Shown piece by piece: positions 1 to 14,063 of a stretch of 64,000 nucleotides of DNA (positions are counted from its first letter, which is position 1; the number at the start of each line of letters is the position of its first letter). The notes under the pieces are model-generated. The model was given only the letters and a program-made list of their open reading frames with translations. It was not told the DNA's origin and made no database searches. The DNA is from Paraescarpia echinospica (taxonomy: Eukaryota > Annelida > Polychaeta > Sabellida > Siboglinidae): NCBI GenBank assembly GCA_020002185.1, contig CM034534.1:66136217-66200216 (forward strand), given 5' to 3'. The translations under genes and the position numbers were made by a program.

Positions 1-160
1 GTAGATTTATCCTCACGAGCCATGTGATTACAGTATAACAGGTAATTTGTTGTTATAGAGCGAAGACGTGTGTTTATGTTTTTAATGTGAAACACATATA
101 CTTGTATATGTTACAATGCAGGTAGCAGCAAGCAGATAACATTGTTTTTTTCGAATTCAA

Positions 161-322
161 ATGCATACACACACACACACGCGCGCGCACAAACATAGTC
201 ATCCCAAAACACATGCACACACGAACGCATGTACGCATGTAGGCATGTACGCATGCACGCAATCGCGCGCGCACACACACGCACACCACACGCACTCACA
301 CACACACGCACGCGCGCGCCCA
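161..322. repeat. Compound CA/CG microsatellite
   Basis: The stretch is alternating purine-pyrimidine DNA (CA, CG, GCATGTAC words). Apparent reading frames across it encode only His/Thr or Cys/Val runs and are not genes. Confidence 0.9.
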
Positions 323-419
323 AATCCGGTCGCGAAACAACGTTTAAGGACACCGTCAGGTCATCTAAATAACGCTTACTTGATATTATTGAAGATTGTT
401 ACTATGCTATCTATCTCAG

Positions 420-524
420 GATATAAAAGGTTATATAAATGCTTTGGTGTGCAATTTCAACGCGGATGCTTGGGACAACTGCTTCGACCCCATTATGAAT
501 GACATCACTGCGCGTCTGACTTAA
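420..524 (+). CDS. Globin gene, last exon (partial gene)
   Basis: This exon encodes the end of a globin, a haem-binding oxygen carrier or sensor. The frame reads through NFNADAWDNCF and ends in ITARLT before TAA at 522-524. That matches the H helix of animal globins, with the conserved Ala-Trp pair. It closely resembles the last exon of the minus-strand globin near 8.9 kb (NFNQDAWDNCF...ITARLP). The best acceptor is the CTCAG ending at 419, in phase 0, which gives 34 codons. The paralogous exon has four more codons at its start, so the true splice site may have shifted or decayed. Exons 1 and 2 must lie upstream of the window. AATAAA at 548-553 is a possible polyadenylation signal. Confidence 0.72.
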   Translation, partial: DIKGYINALVCNFNADAWDNCFDPIMNDITARLT

Positions 525-599
525 TATGTATTGAGAGGAACTTCAAAAATAAAAAAACCGTATTTAACACTACAACATAGATGTTGTTATTCCATATAG

Positions 600-1880
600 A
601 AGAAAGGAAAGATGGTGAACCTCTTCAAGAAGGGAAATTAGAAAGACTTAAAGAACTACAGACCGATATGTCGGTTATCAAACATCAACAAATTACTTAC
701 AAAGATACTAACAAATAGGCTAGAGAAGACATTCGACGAAAACAAACCACGAGAGTAAGCAGGATTCAGAAGAAGGTATTCAACGTTAGACCTCATACAC
801 GTCCTAAACCAACTGAAAGAGAAGTGCCGAGAATATAATATCCCGCATGGCGTCGCTTTCGTCTACTACGAGAAGGCTTTCGACTTGGTGCAAACTCAAC
901 CAATACTGACGTCCTTTCAAGAACAGTGGATGAAGACGTGTACGTCGAACTCCTAAAAGACATATACACCAACAACTCGGTGACAGTCCACCTGCACAAA
1001 AAGAGCAACAAGATCAACATCAAGAGAGGTAACACTCGAAAGCATATTCCAAAGACCGACCTGGGAAACCAGAGGCATGAGGATAGACGGAGAATATCTC
1101 AGTCATCTTCGCTTCGCAGACGACCTACTCATGTGCCGTACTACACAGCAAGAACTACAAAAAGATACAAGTGAAAAACAAGGTCTGAAGATGAACATTT
1201 TCGAAGACAAGTGTGATGCTAGAAAATGGCACACCAATACATATCGACACCACGCAGATGGAGAACGTTGAAAACTACGTATATTTGACACAGCGGTACA
1301 GTATCAAAGAAAAAAAATCAAGACAAGGAGACTCAAAGAAGAATCACCGCCGGCTGGACAGCATTCGCCAAACACCGCGATATCTTCACGGGTATCTTTG
1401 GAACCTGGTTGAAGAGACAAGTCCACACCTCATGCGTACTTCCAGCGATGACATACGGCGCGAAACCATGGGCACTCACCTTCCAGATAAAGAACAAGCT
1501 AGCAGCAGCATAAACAAAGATGGAAATAAGTATGTTAAACATCACATATCGGGTAAGAGAGAAAACAAAGGTCATAGACGTAATATAACAAATCAGAAGA
1601 CAGAAGTGCACCTGGGCAGGGAACATCAGCAGACTACAAGATAACCCATGGACATCGCGTATCACAACCTGGAGACCTTACGAAGGGAAACGATCTAGTT
1701 GAAGACCGGCGAGACAGTGGAGAGACGAACTAGACGAGTGCTGAAAGGGCACCATCTTGCAGAGGATAGCGCAAGACAGGCATATTTGGAAACGACATGT
1801 TAAGGCCTTCGCCCAACCACGGGACACTACGGCTGCACAATGATGATATATAATGAAATGATGAAGAACGTTCACAACAT
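600..1880 (+). pseudogene. Decayed RTE-like LINE (reverse transcriptase and 3' end)
   Basis: Translation in shifting frames gives reverse transcriptase pieces: LKNYRPICRLSN near 650, an AFDLV stretch near 880, then DGEYLSHLRFADDLLM near 1085-1130 with the FADD catalytic box, followed by GLKMN. The order and the GEYLSHLRFADD wording are typical of RTE/jockey-related elements. The end near 1760-1830 reads WKRHVKAFAQPRDTTAA and is followed by a TGATGA-like tail, as in such LINEs. Several frameshifts and stops break the frame, and the endonuclease is missing, so this is a 5'-truncated dead copy. Confidence 0.7.
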
Positions 1881-1889
1881 TCTGAAAGG

Positions 1890-4430
<2,541 letters not shown>

Positions 4431-4683
4431 GTGGGAGCAGACGGAGTAGAGCGTGAGCAGGACTTTGACAACCGAACTCCCAGAAGCTCAAGTGCGCGCC
4501 AACAACATTGAGCGTACACACAGAACTGCTATCAAAAATGGTTAAGGCCAGAGAAGAGGGCAAAATCGCGTATTTGTCATTTGAAAAACTGGTGGTAAGA
4601 GAGCGACGTGATGTCGCAAACCGTAGTTAGATAACAAAGTACATGCTGAATGCCCTGACAAACGTTGTTGTGATCACTTAACC

Positions 4684-5354
4684 ATGGCGTCAACTACACA
4701 ACAAAATGGCTGGTTAACGCCTACGCATGACACACCGTATGATTATAATGAACACTGTTACGAACACGATATTTATAATGATTGTTTGTTGTATAACGAT
4801 TTGCCCACTCAATGTAAATACTACACCCCAGCACAATTGTCAACCAACTTTAACAGTGCTGACAAAAACCAGCCAAACAAATTGAGTATGATACACTTTA
4901 ATGCCCGGAATTTAAAAGCTAACTTGACCAAGATTAAAGACACTATCCAAAGCATGAAAATGTCATATAATTGCTATATCAGAAACGTGGTTTAAAGAAA
5001 ACAGTTGGGACTGAAGTGGTGAAGTAAACTGTAACGATGTCGTATTTTCGGTTTACAAAATGTACTGTAATTCGAGAAAAAACAAACGAGGTGATGGTGT
5101 TGCGATATAGGTGTGTGAATATATACTTAACAATTGTCAGTCTTCTTATATTTGTTTAAGAAACATATCGTATGCTGTTGTTGACTGTTGTTTTGAAAGG
5201 ATCTTTATTGAGATACAGATTAGTAAACACACACACAAATCAATGTATGTTGTATGTATAAAACACCGAGTAACAGCGTCAGAAAAATGAATGACAATCT
5301 GTCATACTAGGAAATCTAACCAGCAGAATTATATATATAAATTATATATATATG

Positions 5355-5395
<41 letters not shown>

Positions 5396-7976
5396 TATGG
5401 TGATTACAATATGTACCTATTTCACTGCGAAGAGCAAGCTGAATCAAAATACTTCATTGATCAAATGTTCAGCTCTTGATTATATCCCTTGATCACCAGG
5501 TCCATACAAGTAACAAGCACGACTGTAATATAATAGATAACATCTTCTGTTCTGAACTGTGTAGAAACAAAATGTGCGGCATTGTTTTAAGCGATGCTAC
5601 ATATCATATGCCAATTTTCGTCCTGTGACAACAGCATTTATGCGTTTATTAACGATGATCCAACATATAAATATAACAGAACGTTAGATGAGGACTCATT
5701 AAACACATTTGAGCACGATTTAAATGATACAAACTGGGACACTGTAATGAACGTGCTAAACCCTGATTTAGCGGTCTCGCGCTTTATGCAAATACTAAGT
5801 AACACTTATAACGATGCCTTTCCTATCAAAATTACAACGTATTTAGGAAAGACAACAAATAATGATAAACCTTGGTTATTAAGAGGGCTAAAACGCTTGC
5901 ATAAAGAAGAATAAACTGTTCTAAGCGTTTCTAAAAAAATTGGACATAATTAATAGAAAGCCGCTACAAAAATAAAAAAAATAACATAACAAAATTATTA
6001 CGTATAGAAAAGAAAAGTTATTAAAAAAAACTCGACGATTGTAAGACTAATAATTATAAGAGAGACTTGGAAAAGTCTTAACAGCATAATAAATAAAAGA
6101 AAATCTGATACCACATATTTGAACAAGTTTCATGTTGGTGACAATCTAGTAGTATTAGAAAATAAAGAAATAGCTAACCATTTAAAAAATTTCTTCGTTG
6201 ACATAGGTACCAAATTATTCAAACTCATAGAACCCTGCCCGGGAAGAAAGCCAACCGACTTTGTAAAACGTACTGTATCACAACCAATGTATTTGTCCCC
6301 CGTTACACAGCAAGAAGTACTCGAAATTGTGTCTGAGGGCAAAAGCACAACTTCATACGGACACGATGAAATCAGCATGAAAACAGTTAAGCATGTAATA
6401 AAACAAATTGTTCAACCGCTAACCCACATTTTTAACAGATCTTTGATCAGTGGATCATTTCCAAATGATATGAAATTAGTTATTCCTATATGTATGTCGG
6501 GAGATCGTTTTCAATTTTCTAATTATATACTTATATCTCTCTTATCACAATTTTCTAAAAATACTTGAACAAATGTTCAACACGCATATTGACTGATGGG
6601 CAGTATGGCTTCAGAAGTAATCATTCAACTTCACTAGCTTTAACAGAATTTGTCGAAAAGATTATTTCTGCAGTGGATAATTGCCAATGCACAATTGGTG
6701 TTTTTATTGTCCTAAAATGCCTTTGACACTGTTGGCCACAACATACTGCTAAGTAAGTTGCATTGTTACAGAATAAGGGGTCTGGGCTGTGGACTGGATA
6801 CAAAGCTACTTAACCAACCGTAGACAATATGCATGCTATAACAACAGTAACTCAGAACAAAAGGAAATCTAATGTGGAGTCCCGCAAGTTTAAATCATTG
6901 GCCCATTATTATTTAATCTGTACATAAATGACAGGTTTGAAGTCTCAAAAGTGTTTGATAATAATATGTTTGTTGATGATACACAATGTTTTTATTCCTC
7001 TAGTAACACAGATGATGTAAGCACTGTTGCTAACAACGAACTAAGACAACTAGACCTGTGGTTCCGAGCAAACAAATTGCTCAATGTTAAAAAAACATTT
7101 TATAATGTTTAACAATAAAAAACAGCCTAGAACAGATGTGAATATAGTTTTGAATGGAAAAAACCTTCAGCAGGTATCATATACAAAATTCCTTGGAGTA
7201 ACCATTGATGAAAACTTAACATGGCGAGAACATATAAAAATGGTTGAATCAAAAGTATCAAAAACATAGCATTTTTGTTAAAAAAAACTATGCATGTTCT
7301 TGATTTTAAAGCGTTACACACATTATATAGTTCACTTGTTGAACCACATATGTCATATTGCTGTGAGATCTGGGGAAATACCTTCTATACTCAGGAAACT
7401 ATCTATGTTACAGAAAAAGTTATACGTATTATTTAAAACCTTAATTACCTTGATCATACACCTCTATTTCTCTAAAAGACTATGATTATATTTTATATAG
7501 CAAGCAACCATTCTTTAAATGGTCGTGTTCAAGCATTATTTGAAACAATCGCAGCTATTCACATACATGATACCACACAAAGCAAATTGTTCTATGTTAA
7601 AAATACAAACACCACCCTCCGACTGCTGTCACTCACCGTAAAGGGTATAAAAAGTGGAACAATTTACTAATTACATTGACTTACAACTTTAATACAATTT
7701 AAAAAACACTCAAGTAGTTATTACTTTCTACATATGTGGAATTGTTAATTGAAGATGATGTTTAGTTAAACCGATCTACTAGTAACACAAGCACTATGTT
7801 AAAAAAATTATATATGAGTTGTGAATATTGTTTTCTAATTTATTAATAATTCGTGTTGTATTTGAGAAGGGCATAGCAACATATAAGTCTATGATGTCAG
7901 CTGTGTCGTTTCAGCAGGAGCAGCACACCATGCTGTGAAAGTGTTATGTTGTTGAATAAACTTTCATTCATTCATT
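4684..7976 (+). pseudogene. Decayed CR1/jockey-like LINE, nearly full length
   Basis: ATG at 4684 opens a frame reaching LSMIHFNARNLKANL, the first motif of an AP-like endonuclease. The frame then breaks, and a TA microsatellite (5330-5397) sits inside. 5594-5914 encodes the linker region ending NDKPWLLRGLKRL. 6119-6568 is the N-terminal reverse transcriptase (GHDEISMKTVKH, then IFNRSLISGSFPNDMK). Later pieces give GFRSNHSTSLALTEF, LFNLYINDRF and FVDDTQ at about 6970, where the catalytic box has Val in place of Ala. 7084-7269 gives the thumb region (KFLGVTIDENLTW). The 3' end near 7950-7976 is AATAAACTTTCATTCATTCATT, a short tandem tail. At least five frame breaks make it inactive. Confidence 0.8.
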
Positions 7977-7979
7977 TAG

Positions 7980-8870
7980 GTATAACTGGAAACTGTAAGC
8001 AATTATAGTATATTTCCTCATTACGATAACCATTATGTTTGTTACATTGACAACGGGGGTTTGAGGGGGTCAAAAGTGTTCAATACGTTTTCGCTTCTTT
8101 TGACTTACTCTTCCTCAGTCCTCATTAGATTCGTCGGTATAGCGTTTCCCACGTTTATTGCTGATCACTCGTAAAATGACTGAACGTATTCCCAGAGCTC
8201 AGAGAAGACGCTTTGTTTTCCATTGGGGTTCCCTTTACCCACCTGCACGACGGATGGCGTGCCTTCACCACAGCATTCCCACGGGATCACACACGCTGCC
8301 TGACAAATGGGTGCCATAAGGCATTGATACCTAGCCAGATTGTACTTCGGGCCTTTTATCGCGAAGTCCTGATAACGACACAGTCGCAATCTTGTTTACG
8401 GGACAGAACACATGTTGTCTGGTTGCTTTACACAAACAAATCAGTTCATAAGTGAATATATGCATACAGACCCGAAGGCGTGCGGTTCGAAAGGTGCGTA
8501 AGTACCACCGCTTAGAAAAATTCTGCCCGTCTGAAGTAATTCACAAGGAGGGTCGTATTTGCGTGGTGAAATGAAACTTTGACGTAAGCAACATTTTCAT
8601 GACCAGCAGTACCCCCCTCGGTAACACTATCCCGTACGAACCCTCGAACAATCAACCACGCTACTAGTTTGTGTGTGAATGTGTGTGTGTGCGTGTGTGT
8701 TTGTGTGTCAAAACGATAATAAAAGTATATATGAACAAAAATAGTCTTCGGGCAATAATTGCAGCTTAGTTAATTGCTTCCACGAGAGGTCGAGATGGTG
8801 GCAGTGAAACTGTTTATTTACGCATAGATCTATGTTGACGATACATCTAATTGTTTTTAATTTCATACAA
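7980..8870. other. Between LINE and globin 3' end; nothing recognised
   Basis: A frame of 80 codons on the plus strand (8213-8455) and its antisense partner have no recognisable motif. A short imperfect GT tract lies at 8671-8708. No RNA gene is apparent. Confidence 0.5.
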
Positions 8871-8876
8871 CGGAGC

Positions 8877-9889
8877 TCAAGGCAATCGTGCTGTGATTGC
8901 CTTGATTATGGGTCCGAAGCAGTTGTCCCAGGCGTCCTGATTGAAATTGTCCACCAACAAACCAAAGTCCTCTTTCAATCTCTGATGCATGAACTGCAAA
9001 CAAAAATGACACTGCGATAGAAATGTGATTTCCTAGTGATTTAGGAGACAATATATAAAGGTCAGTATCATGTATGGTGGAATAAGACTCACATTTCCTC
9101 ACATTTTACGTTAAATTATATATGATTTAATATGCACATTGATGCGCTATAAATGCATTGATTGTAATGTTTTTAATATTTGAATATTAATTTTATTTTG
9201 TAATATTTTAAGTGTTTAATTCAAATACAAATATACTGTTAACGCTATGAGCATTTGATAAGATTCTGCATATTCACAAACACTTAGGAACATTAGCACG
9301 TAAATACACACCTGAATTTGAATTAGAAAAACACACACACATCCACACACAAACCCAAAAACACATTCACAAACACACACAAGGGCACACAGAGCCTCAC
9401 ACAAAAACACATAAAAAACAAACACACACACACAAACACAAAATTACACGCACTGTCGCACACACGCACGGACTCACTGACGCACGCACATACGCACGCA
9501 CGCACACATACGCACGCACACGCACGCACTCTAGTTCAGTAAATTTTGAACATAGTAAGTGCGTCTCATGCCAGACGCCGGTGTGTACTGATTTAGTTCG
9601 AAGTTCATAAGATGAGCTAACGTCATTGCTGTTCTACTACCTCCCATTGCTCACGACGATAAATTTACTCACGTCGAGGTATTCTGCCTTGACCCCGTCT
9701 ATCGCCGCGTGTTGAGCCGCCATATGCGACGTGATTTCCGCGAGAAGTTCTGGTTTGTTTAATGAGCGCATAGTCAGTAATACACCGTTAGCCACTCGAA
9801 CTCCGTGAGCCGCAAATTCTGGACTGTGAATGTCGTCAACGTTGACATTCTTGAAAAGAGCCTTCGTTGCAGGGTACTTCTCCATCAAT
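8877..9889 (-). CDS. Globin gene, exons 2 and 3 (exon 1 not found)
   Basis: Exon 2 is complement(9673..9889): the frame reads LMEKYPATKALFKN, SPEFAAHGVRV (distal His in the E helix) and AAQHAAIDGVKAEYLD (proximal His in the F helix), then a GTGAGT donor. Its acceptor is CTTTTCAG, splitting an Arg codon after two bases. Exon 3 is complement(8877..8993): acceptor TTTGCAG, FMHQRLKEDF, then NFNQDAWDNCF (H helix), ending ITARLP and TGA. The introns therefore fall at B12.2 and G7.0, the classical animal globin positions. Both haem-contact histidines are present and no frame lesion is seen in either exon. Exon 1 (A and B helices) should lie above 9889 on this strand; I did not find a convincing one up to 11.5 kb. 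The intron between exons 2 and 3 contains CA repeats. The gene converges with the globin exon at 420-524, suggesting a small globin cluster. Confidence 0.85.
9333..9533. repeat. Imperfect (CA)n tract in globin intron
   Basis: Interrupted CA/CACG repeats lie between globin exons 3 and 2. The Cys/Val-rich open frames on the minus strand come from the repeat. Confidence 0.9.
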
Positions 9890-9899
9890 CTGAAAAGTT

Positions 9900-11000
9900 C
9901 AGTACGTTCCGTTTTAATATACGTTAGATGACAGGGTAATAATATATAATTTTCTTTACATGTCTCTTCTTTACAGAATAACGTGTTGATTCCAACAACG
10001 TCACTAACCAAAAGGTAAGCATTCGTCTATCAACAAATTCCCTTTCGAAAGCTACTGGTTTATATAATTCCAGCATTGTTGATATCCCTAGGTGTTCACT
10101 AATCCAGCCCCATGGCATGAGGATGAACAAGATATTGACGGACCAATGTCCCATAAGGTATACAAATGGAGTTGTTGCAGGTCCAAAGAATGATGTGTGA
10201 TTCTAAATAGATCAGTTATAGTTTAGTATTGTACATGTTAAGAGGCAAATTCGCATAGATAGTTGTTTATAATATGAGTTACTTTTGTTATGTCAGTTAC
10301 ATGATTTCAAAGCGGCCTAAACTGACATATGGGTTTCTCACCGGTCAGTATACTCGTATATAAATCTCACTATTATTAGTTATTGATGTGACCACAAATT
10401 ACACATAGGAATACTATCGCTGTGAATAATTTTTTTTTTTTATTAACCGAATTCACATTCGTTTCTGGTACCATTTCATCTCAACTGAGTAAATATTGGG
10501 CCATTGTTTGCAAATTGTTTCGTGTGAGAGCTTTTTTGCATGGATACGTCAGTCTCTGATGCAGTAATCTTTGTGGTTGTTTTCTGAATCAAGGTAATAT
10601 ACAGCTGTATATATATATATCTATATATATATATATATAGTCAAATCCAACGAAGGGGTACACGGCATGTTTAGAAATGTATCTTGGGTAATTATGTGAC
10701 TAAAAGTGTGGAAATATGTTGTTTTTATCCGGCTCGATGATACCTTTCGAGGGATATATTGTTTGTTTTTTCTAGTTTGAAAACCTTTGGATCTAAAGCT
10801 GATAAACGGGTCATTTCTGGCCATTTTTATAAATGTTGACCTCTGTATTGTTTTAAAATCAGTTAGTAATCATCATAAACCATGAACATGTACCGTGTTT
10901 ATTACTTTATTAGAACACCACATGCGTCTATGTTATTACTGCCTTGTGATTAACGCAATTTGCAAATAACCTGATTTTTCCACAATAAATTGGTCATGTG
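9900..11000. other. Globin upstream region; no exon supported
   Basis: A short (TA)n run is at 10609-10638 and a poly-T at 10431-10440. The minus-strand frames at 9924-10154 and 10621-10824 do not resemble a globin first exon or any family I know. The missing globin exon 1 could still be here if it has diverged. Confidence 0.4.
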
Positions 11001-11706
11001 GAATATTGGTGTTATCGTCCGAGGACCATTTTTCCTAAAGGCATATTCATGTAAAATTATTAATCGATAACATGCGTATTTAGCTGTACATATATACTAA
11101 CATGTGTAGTACCAAAATGCACAATGTACCCTTTGGTATTTTTCTTTTTTTCTTTTTTCTCTTTTTTCAATTCAGGTTTGGGGAAGTTTCTTTGATTATC
11201 AACCAGGGCCCTTGTTTCTTTCGTTTTAACACAAACTTGTGAAGAATAGTAGGAAAATTGTATTCCTACTAAAGAACACCTCTCTGGCTATCAGAACAGT
11301 CATTTGGACTCACCCAAAATATTTTCTCTGTATGATATGGCCCGGGAAAACATAAAGTTACCGTCCGATTATAGTTATTGTCCGATCCGCGAGACGGTGG
11401 TAGTGTTTTGAGTGCTTTTGAGTAGCCTCTACCGGCTTCCAGCGAAACTACGCGACCGTTCATCATCTTGTTAATGTGCGCTACAAAAGATCGCACTAAG
11501 TAAGTATATTTCCTGATTTATTACTGTTTTGCTACATGTAAATTGTCTTTGCTAGACTATTCTGATCTACGGTAACATACACATGTTATTTATGCGTGAT
11601 AGTGCTCGAACTTGATGTTATATGTGCCTCTCGATGACGACCACATGTCATAACGCATGAGCTATACAAATGCGGGATACAATGTTTCATGAGAGTTTTT
11701 TAAAAG

Positions 11707-12150
11707 GGGGCCACGATCGATAACGATGATCCACGGATAATAACGCAATACGTTGTTAATAGTAATACTGCATTAAGAAAGACATTGTGTTAAATAGAAT
11801 CTTAATATGCCATTGTGTGTGTGTTATATGATAGCCAATATATCTTCCTGCCCAATTTGACTCATTATGTGCATTAATTACCATTATGCTTGGCATTAGA
11901 TCGGTGTCGGAAGAATTTGTACATTATTTCCTGATTTATTAGGATTTGGAAAAAGCTGTCATACCAAATAGTCTGCAAAATAAAAAAGTTTATAATTCTA
12001 TCCTAAGCTTTTGTATGTTACGCACATTGTGGAGAGGTTATTTTGGCCAAATTAAAATAAAGTAATGCTTTCTAGAGGGAGCCACGGTCGATAACCGTGA
12101 TCCATGGACGATAACACAATACGCTGGTAATAGTAATACTGCATTGTGCT
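11707..12150. repeat. Direct pair of approximately 73-bp repeats
   Basis: Copies at 11707-11777 and 12078-12150 share GCCACG, CGATAAC, GTGATCCA and TAATAGTAATACTGCATT. The spacing is about 371 bp. The sequence TTTCCTGATTTATTA at about 11509 and 11928 is repeated at nearly the same spacing, so a larger unit of about 400 bp was probably duplicated and has diverged. Confidence 0.6.
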
Positions 12151-12289
12151 GACTTGTTTTGTCTTGTCTTTTTAATAGGCCAACTTGCGGCTATAAAGAC
12201 AAAGGCTGACATCTCATCAAGAGTGGAAAGATCATCACTAACAGCGGTGAATTCTGCAACAGGCTCATAGAAGCGAAGACCACACTTAG

Positions 12290-13068
12290 GTGCAGCGATG
12301 CAAAGGTATGCTAGAGTCTTGGAAGATGACAGTAGTGCCGGGCATCATAAATGCACATACGATCATGCCAGTGGGTCCATGCATGATTATTCGAGAGAGA
12401 GAGATCATGCTTCCAAGATTGCTGCTATGAACAAAGGGGTGTTTTCCACCGTACGTGTGTAAGGTGGACGAAAACACTTCTGCAGATCGAGAGACGAAAG
12501 ACAGCAGTGACAGACAGTGAAACAGAGGTGCATGAGAAAGAGGTGAATGTGAGGGAGATAGAAGTGCAGGAGACAGAGGTCACGGAGAATGCTGCAAAGG
12601 AAAAGGAGGTGCAGGAGAAAAAGGTGGATTTGAGGAGGATTGAGGTGCAGGAGGCAGAAGTCGGCGAGAATGCAGCAAAGGAAAAGGAGGTGCAGGAGAA
12701 AAGGTTGATGTGAAGAGGATAGAAGTGAATGAAAATGAAGAGAATCACGGTGCAGTTAAAGAAAGGGAGTCGGAAATGGGAGTACAAAAAGTGGTGATAG
12801 ACAGTTGGTTGGCCGTTAGATTTAACAAGAAATGGTACATGGCCCGGGTGCTGCGTTTCACGACCGATGCCATGTTTGAAGTAGCATACATGACCCGCAC
12901 TCGAGGAAACTGGAAAAGGGGGAGGCTTGAGGTTGGGATTGTGGAAACCTCAGACATCATCAAGGTGGTATCACCTCCTACGGCGGTAGGCAATGTGTTC
13001 ACCTTCAAGCCTCATGAAATAGAAGTTATAAAGAAATGCCATGCTGTGGAGGAAAAGGATGATGAGTA
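12290..13068 (+). pseudogene. Broken ORF with Glu/Lys repeats and Tudor-like C-terminal domain
   Basis: The first frame from ATG 12507 encodes charged repeats (EVQEKEV-like) and ends at 12713. The next frame (12710-13068) continues in a different register with WLAVRFNKKWYMARVL, FEVAYMTR and a final IIKVVSPPTAVGNVFTF. That C-terminal block resembles the Tudor/SH3-like tails common in invertebrate transposon proteins. The frame break is explained by an 81-bp coding repeat: copy 1 (about 12560-12640) has one more A in its A-run than copy 2 (near 12698). Upstream, 12296-12505 is open in pieces with stops. I do not recognise the full protein; it probably belongs to the surrounding repeat element. 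Confidence 0.5.
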
Positions 13069-13439
13069 GACGATGTGGTGGACATTGGACACTGAGTAGA
13101 CAATGTGATGGACATTGAGTAGACATTGTGATGGACAATGAGTAGACAATATGATGGACACTGAGTAGGCAATATGATGGACAGTTAAAAACGTTACCAT
13201 GCCAAAGTATTGCCGATTTATAATGTCTTATGTGTATGTAAGTACATATATTATATGTATTAATCTTTTTTCAATGAAATTGGTTTAATGTTCGAGTAAT
13301 GCCGAGTTATAGCTCAAACAATGAAATAATTTATTTGCAGACATTGCCCAGTGTAGTAAATAATGTAGAGACAGTTTAAAATGCACTAACATATCACAGT
13401 AATTAAATTTGACGACTACAGTGAAGAAAATGTGAAAAA

Positions 13440-14060
13440 AGATTATTCCACAACTCTAGCACTTGGAATACAACGAAGAGGACAGAAGAGAACAAGGTAT
13501 ACATGCATAAGGGATACACATGTGGCTAACAGTGCAATATAAACAACATGTGGCTAACAGTGCAATATAAACAACATGAGGCTAACAGTGCAATATAAAC
13601 AACATATACTAAGGCACTTTCTCAATTTACTGTTAATCATGATTTTAAAAATTGTGTTATCGTCCGAGTACCATTTTGTCTGCGTGTCCTGTGCAGGTTA
13701 TAATCATAACATCAATACAAAAGGAAAACATACATTCTCCCCATAAACATGAACAGTGTGCCCATAACTACTAAGTGTTTGTCTTGTTGTACAAGTAATG
13801 ACAACAATGCAGAAGTAGAAAATATACGATTATTCAACAACTTTAGCACTCGGAATACCAAGAAGACAGCAGAGAACAAGGTATACATATGTAAGGGATA
13901 CAGGTGTGGCTAATATTCCAACATCAACAACATGTACTAAGGCAATTTCATAATTTACTGCTAATCATTAATATTCCAGATTCTGTACTGATTGTGTTAT
14001 CGTCCGAGTACCATTTTGTCCGAGTGTCTTGTGCTTTAAATTTGCAGTTACGTCCATAAC
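13440..14060. repeat. Tandem duplication (about 390 bp) with internal 32-bp triplet repeat
   Basis: 13446-13720 and 13837-14060 share GCACT(T/C)GGAATAC, GAGAACAAGGTATACAT, AAGGGATACA and TGTTATCGTCCGAGTACCATTTTGTC. Inside the first copy a 32-bp unit (TGGCTAACAGTGCAATATAAACAACA) occurs three times (about 13520-13605). A further partial unit resumes at about 15890 on the far side of the LINE, showing that the LINE inserted into this repeat. Confidence 0.75.
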
Positions 14061-14063
14061 ATA

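Noticed and set aside
74..353. Minus-strand Cys/Val/Ala-rich frames near the window start
   Set aside because: Produced by the CA/CG microsatellite at 161-322.
8213..8455. 80-codon frame with Cys/His residues as a possible gene
   Set aside because: No family resemblance, no splice context, and its antisense frame is equally open.
13520..13605. CRISPR-like spaced repeats
   Set aside because: Three directly adjacent copies of a 32-bp unit with no unique spacers, in animal DNA; a plain tandem repeat.
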